Assembly (NCBI GenBank): GCA_035761165.1
Contig: DASTRO010000196.1
Location: 1 to 6,714 of the forward strand
Direction of reading: 5' to 3'
DNA from: CALCHX01 sp035761165
GTDB taxonomy: Bacteria; Gemmatimonadota; Gemmatimonadetes; Gemmatimonadales; Gemmatimonadaceae
Length of the DNA: 6,714 nt
Numbering within the stretch: the stretch's first letter is position 1; each line of letters opens with the position of its first letter. Under the pieces are notes generated by a model. That model had not been told where the DNA came from. It saw only the letters and a list, made by a program, of their open reading frames with translations, and did not search any database. A program made the translations under genes and the position numbers. Below, one piece after another: positions 4,150-6,714 of this stretch.

Positions 4150-6645
4150 ATGCTCGACAGTGCAACGGCAGCGGGCACGGGCGCCGCGGCCCACGCAGCA
4201 CGACGCAGGATCTCGCGGGCCTTCCTGGTGGCCGGCCTGGCGATCGTCGGCATCGCCGGCACCTTTCTCACGCTCTCCCTCGTGCGCCAGCGCAGCCGCG
4301 CCTGGACGATGGAGGCGCGCCAGGTGGCCCGCCTGGGCCGCGACATCCTGGCGCTCGCCGTGGACCAGGAGACGGGCGTGCGCGGCTACCGGCTGACGGG
4401 CGACCGGCGCTGGCTCGAGCCGCACGATGCGGCCCGGCGCGCGCTGCCCGCCAAGCTGGACTCGCTCGTCACCCTCACCACCGGCCGGCAGCGGCAGGAC
4501 GAGCGCGCGCGCGCGATCGTGGCCGCCCTGGCGGCATGGGACTCGGTCTACCGCCGCCCGGCGCTCGCCACTCCGGCGCCGAACGCACCGCCCGACGAGG
4601 CGCGCCGCCGCTTCGAGCTCGAGGGGAAGCGCCGCTTCGACGAGGTGCGGCACCGCATCGCCGCGCTGCTCGCCACCGAGGACGCGCGCTACGGCGCCCG
4701 GCTGCGCGCCGAGCAACGGCTCGATCTGCTGCTGACGATCGGCGTGCTGCTCGAGCTGGCGCTGCTCCTCGCCGCCGGCCGGCACGTCGCCAGACGCCTG
4801 CGCACACAGGCCGACCAGCTCTACGACCAGCAGGATCAGCTCGAGCATCAGGCCGCGGAGCTGGAGCAGCAGACGGCGGAGGTCGAGATGGTCAACGACG
4901 AGCTACAGCGGGCGCTGCGCGAGCGCGAGGCGGCGCTCGAGGAGAGCACGCACGCCGTGGAGGCGCTGCGGCAGAGCGAGCGGCGCTACCGCGCGCTGGT
5001 GGAGAGCTCGCCGGACGCCATCGCGATCCACGCCGGGGGGACGCTGCGCTTCGTCAATCCGGCGGCCGCGACGCTGATGGGCATGCGCGAGCCGCGCCGC
5101 ATCTCCGGCCGACCGCTGCTCTCCTTCGTGCATCCCGAGGACCAGCCGCGCGTCGCCGCCCGCCTGGCCGAGCTGCAGCGGAACCCCCAGACGCTGGCCC
5201 GCTCGGCGCCGGAGACGTACCGGCTGCTGCGTGGCGACGGACAGGTCGTCCACGTCGAGGCGCGCTCGGCGCCGGTGATGCACGAGGGGGAGCGCGCCAC
5301 GCAGACGGTGCTGCGCGACATCGGGGAGCGCCTGCGGCTGGAGGCCGAGCTGACGCGCCGCGCCTATCACGACGGGCTCACGGGGCTGGTGAACCGGGCC
5401 CGCTTCCGCGAATGCGTGGCCGAGGTGCTCGCGCGGCGCACGGAGCGCGGCGCCGTGGCCGTGCTGCTCCTCGACCTGGACGACTTCAAGGCGGTGAACG
5501 ACGGCCTGGGTCACGCGGCGGGTGACCTCCTCCTCGTGGCCGCGGCCCAGCGGCTGCGGGAGCTGGTCGCCCCGCATGGCGTCGTCGCGCGACTGGGCGG
5601 CGACGAGTTCGCCGTGCTCCTGGAGCAGGTGGCCGGACGGGCGGCGGTGCAGGAGATCGCCGACCGGGTCCTCGGCGTCTTCCGCGAGCCGCTCCGCTTC
5701 GAGGAGCGGGAGATGGTCGTCCACGCCAGCGTCGGCATCGTGCTCGGCGCCGACGGCGACAGTGTGGACTCGCTGCTGCGCAATGCGGACCTGGCGATGT
5801 ACGTCGCCAAGCACCGGGGCAAGAGCCGCGCGGCCTGGTTCGAGCCGGGGATGTACCAGGCGGCGCGGGAGCGCCTGGCGATCGAGGCCGACATGCGGCT
5901 GGCGCTCCAGCGCGACGAGTTCCGGCTCGTCTTCCAGCCGGTGGTCCACCTCGCGACCGGCGCCATCCAGTCGGTGGAGGCGCTGGTGCGGTGGCACCAC
6001 CCCGTCCGCGGCGTCGTCTCCCCGGCCACCTTCATCCCGGTGGCCGAGGCGACCGGGCTGATCGTGCCGCTCGGGCGCTGGGTGCTGCGCCAGGCCTGCG
6101 CGCAGCTGGCCGAGTGGCAGCGCGCCGCCGGCACCGGCGCGCCCCCCATCTCGATGGGCATCAACCTCTCGGGACGGCAGCTGCAGGACCCGCGGCTGCT
6201 CGAGGACGTGGCCGCGGCCCTCGACGAGAGCGGCGTCCCGCCGGAGAGCGTGGTGCTCGAGATCACCGAGAGCGTGATCATGCGCGACACGGAGACCACG
6301 CTCACCATCCTGCGCGCGCTGCGGGCGCTCGGCCTGCGGCTGGCGATCGACGACTTCGGCACCGGCTACTCGTCGCTCGCCTACCTGCAGCGCTTCCCGA
6401 TCGACGTGCTGAAGATCGACAAGGCGTTCGTCGACGGCGTGGCATCACGCGGCAGCGACGCGGCCCTGGCGCGCCTCATCGTCTCGCTCGGCGAGGCGCT
6501 CGGCCTGAGCACGATCGCCGAGGGGGTGGAGACGGCGGAGCAGCAGGCGGCGCTCGTCGCCCTGGGCTGCACGCGCGCCCAGGGCTACCACTTCTTCCGC
6601 CCGGTGGAGGCCTCGGCCGTCTCGCTGCTGCTGCGCGCGGCCTGA
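4150..6645 (+). CDS. CHASE3-PAS-GGDEF-EAL membrane c-di-GMP synthase/phosphodiesterase
   Basis: This 831-residue inner-membrane protein could both make and degrade c-di-GMP. TM1 is at about 24-45. The periplasmic CHASE3 domain is at about 50-185, with signature DQETGVRGYRLTGDRRWLEP. TM2 is at about 191-209, a coiled coil at about 215-275, and a PAS domain at about 275-398 (YRALVESSPDAIAI, LRFVNPAA, FVHPEDQPR). The GGDEF domain at 400-562 has HDGLTGLVNRARF, DLDDFKAVND and the intact GGDEF at 483-487, but no RxxD I-site: residues 474-477 are A, P, H and G. The EAL domain at about 575-825 has E610 of the EAL motif, N672, E704, D734/D735 (IDDFGTGYSSL), K755, E791 and Q811, so hydrolysis of c-di-GMP to pGpG is expected. 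It is divergent from the FecR-type gene. The ATG at 4150 places TM1 near the N-terminus but lacks a close Shine-Dalgarno. An in-frame GTG at 4045 preceded by a G-rich stretch is an alternative start adding 35 residues. Confidence 0.96.
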   Translation: MLDSATAAGTGAAAHAARRRISRAFLVAGLAIVGIAGTFLTLSLVRQRSRAWTMEARQVARLGRDILALAVDQETGVRGYRLTGDRRWLEPHDAARRALPAKLDSLVTLTTGRQRQDERARAIVAALAAWDSVYRRPALATPAPNAPPDEARRRFELEGKRRFDEVRHRIAALLATEDARYGARLRAEQRLDLLLTIGVLLELALLLAAGRHVARRLRTQADQLYDQQDQLEHQAAELEQQTAEVEMVNDELQRALREREAALEESTHAVEALRQSERRYRALVESSPDAIAIHAGGTLRFVNPAAATLMGMREPRRISGRPLLSFVHPEDQPRVAARLAELQRNPQTLARSAPETYRLLRGDGQVVHVEARSAPVMHEGERATQTVLRDIGERLRLEAELTRRAYHDGLTGLVNRARFRECVAEVLARRTERGAVAVLLLDLDDFKAVNDGLGHAAGDLLLVAAAQRLRELVAPHGVVARLGGDEFAVLLEQVAGRAAVQEIADRVLGVFREPLRFEEREMVVHASVGIVLGADGDSVDSLLRNADLAMYVAKHRGKSRAAWFEPGMYQAARERLAIEADMRLALQRDEFRLVFQPVVHLATGAIQSVEALVRWHHPVRGVVSPATFIPVAEATGLIVPLGRWVLRQACAQLAEWQRAAGTGAPPISMGINLSGRQLQDPRLLEDVAAALDESGVPPESVVLEITESVIMRDTETTLTILRALRALGLRLAIDDFGTGYSSLAYLQRFPIDVLKIDKAFVDGVASRGSDAALARLIVSLGEALGLSTIAEGVETAEQQAALVALGCTRAQGYHFFRPVEASAVSLLLRAA

Positions 6646-6655
6646 CGGCGGGCGC

Positions 6656-6677
6656 GGCCCGGGCCGGCGGGCCGGCC
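6656..6677 (+). repeat. GC-rich inverted repeats just after the GGDEF-EAL stop codon
   Basis: GGCCCGGGCC at 6656-6665 is a 10-bp palindrome. It overlaps a hairpin with arms GGCCGG (6662-6667) and CCGGCC (6672-6677) and a four-base loop. These lie 11-32 bases past the stop codon and may add to transcript 3'-end structure upstream of the larger palindrome. Confidence 0.35.
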
Positions 6678-6690
6678 GGATGCGACGGGG

Positions 6691-6714
6691 GGCGGCGACG
6701 CATGCGTCGCCGCC
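6691..6714 (+). terminator. Perfect 24-bp palindrome, probable terminator stem
   Basis: The last 24 bases are a perfect palindrome: a ten-base arm GGCGGCGACG, a CATG centre and the exact complementary arm. As RNA it folds to a ten-pair stem with a four-base loop, 45 bases after the stop codon of the GGDEF-EAL gene, which is a typical place for an intrinsic terminator. The window ends at its last base, so a T-tract cannot be seen. It could be bidirectional if a convergent gene follows, or it could be a binding site. Confidence 0.45.

Noticed and set aside
4903..6000. A 365-codon minus-strand open frame antisense to the PAS-GGDEF region
   Set aside because: It has no domain and a composition typical of antisense frames. 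The plus strand has intact catalytic motifs there.

Overview
This window is very GC-rich (roughly 70% or more by eye) and looks like bacterial chromosome. The GC content, the periplasmic-TPR diguanylate cyclase and the FecR/STN-type regulator would fit Gemmatimonadota (Gemmatimonas/Gemmatirosa-like), but another high-GC Gram-negative lineage cannot be excluded. No tRNA, rRNA, CRISPR, transposase or prophage gene is visible.

Layout. (1) At 1-197, minus strand, is the N-terminal 65 codons of a TauE/SafE-type membrane transporter that continues beyond the left edge. (2) At 326-2407, minus strand, is a 693-residue protein with a signal peptide, about nine TPR units, a coiled coil, one membrane segment and an intact GGEEF diguanylate cyclase. 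(3) At 2560-3822, minus strand, is a 420-residue protein that joins a sigma-70 region-2-like N-terminus to a membrane segment, a FecR domain and an STN/DUF4974-like C-terminus. It has a strong Shine-Dalgarno. (4) At 3823-4149 is a 327-bp divergent intergenic region with a leader hairpin and short repeats. (5) At 4150-6645, plus strand, is an 831-residue CHASE3-PAS-GGDEF-EAL protein in which every catalytic residue I checked in both c-di-GMP domains is present. (6) A 24-bp perfect palindrome, probably a terminator stem, ends the window.

Together, genes 2 to 4 form a compact envelope-signalling locus. Three membrane proteins each have an extracytoplasmic sensor part (TPR array, FecR/STN, CHASE3). 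Two of them make and/or degrade c-di-GMP inside the cell, and the third carries a transcription-factor-like cytoplasmic domain. A functional link between them is inferred from arrangement only.

The most unusual element is the sigma-region-2/FecR fusion, which has no recognisable sigma region 4 and no neighbouring sigma factor or TonB-dependent receptor. Many long open frames overlap these genes in other frames; they are by-products of the GC-rich codon usage and are not annotated.
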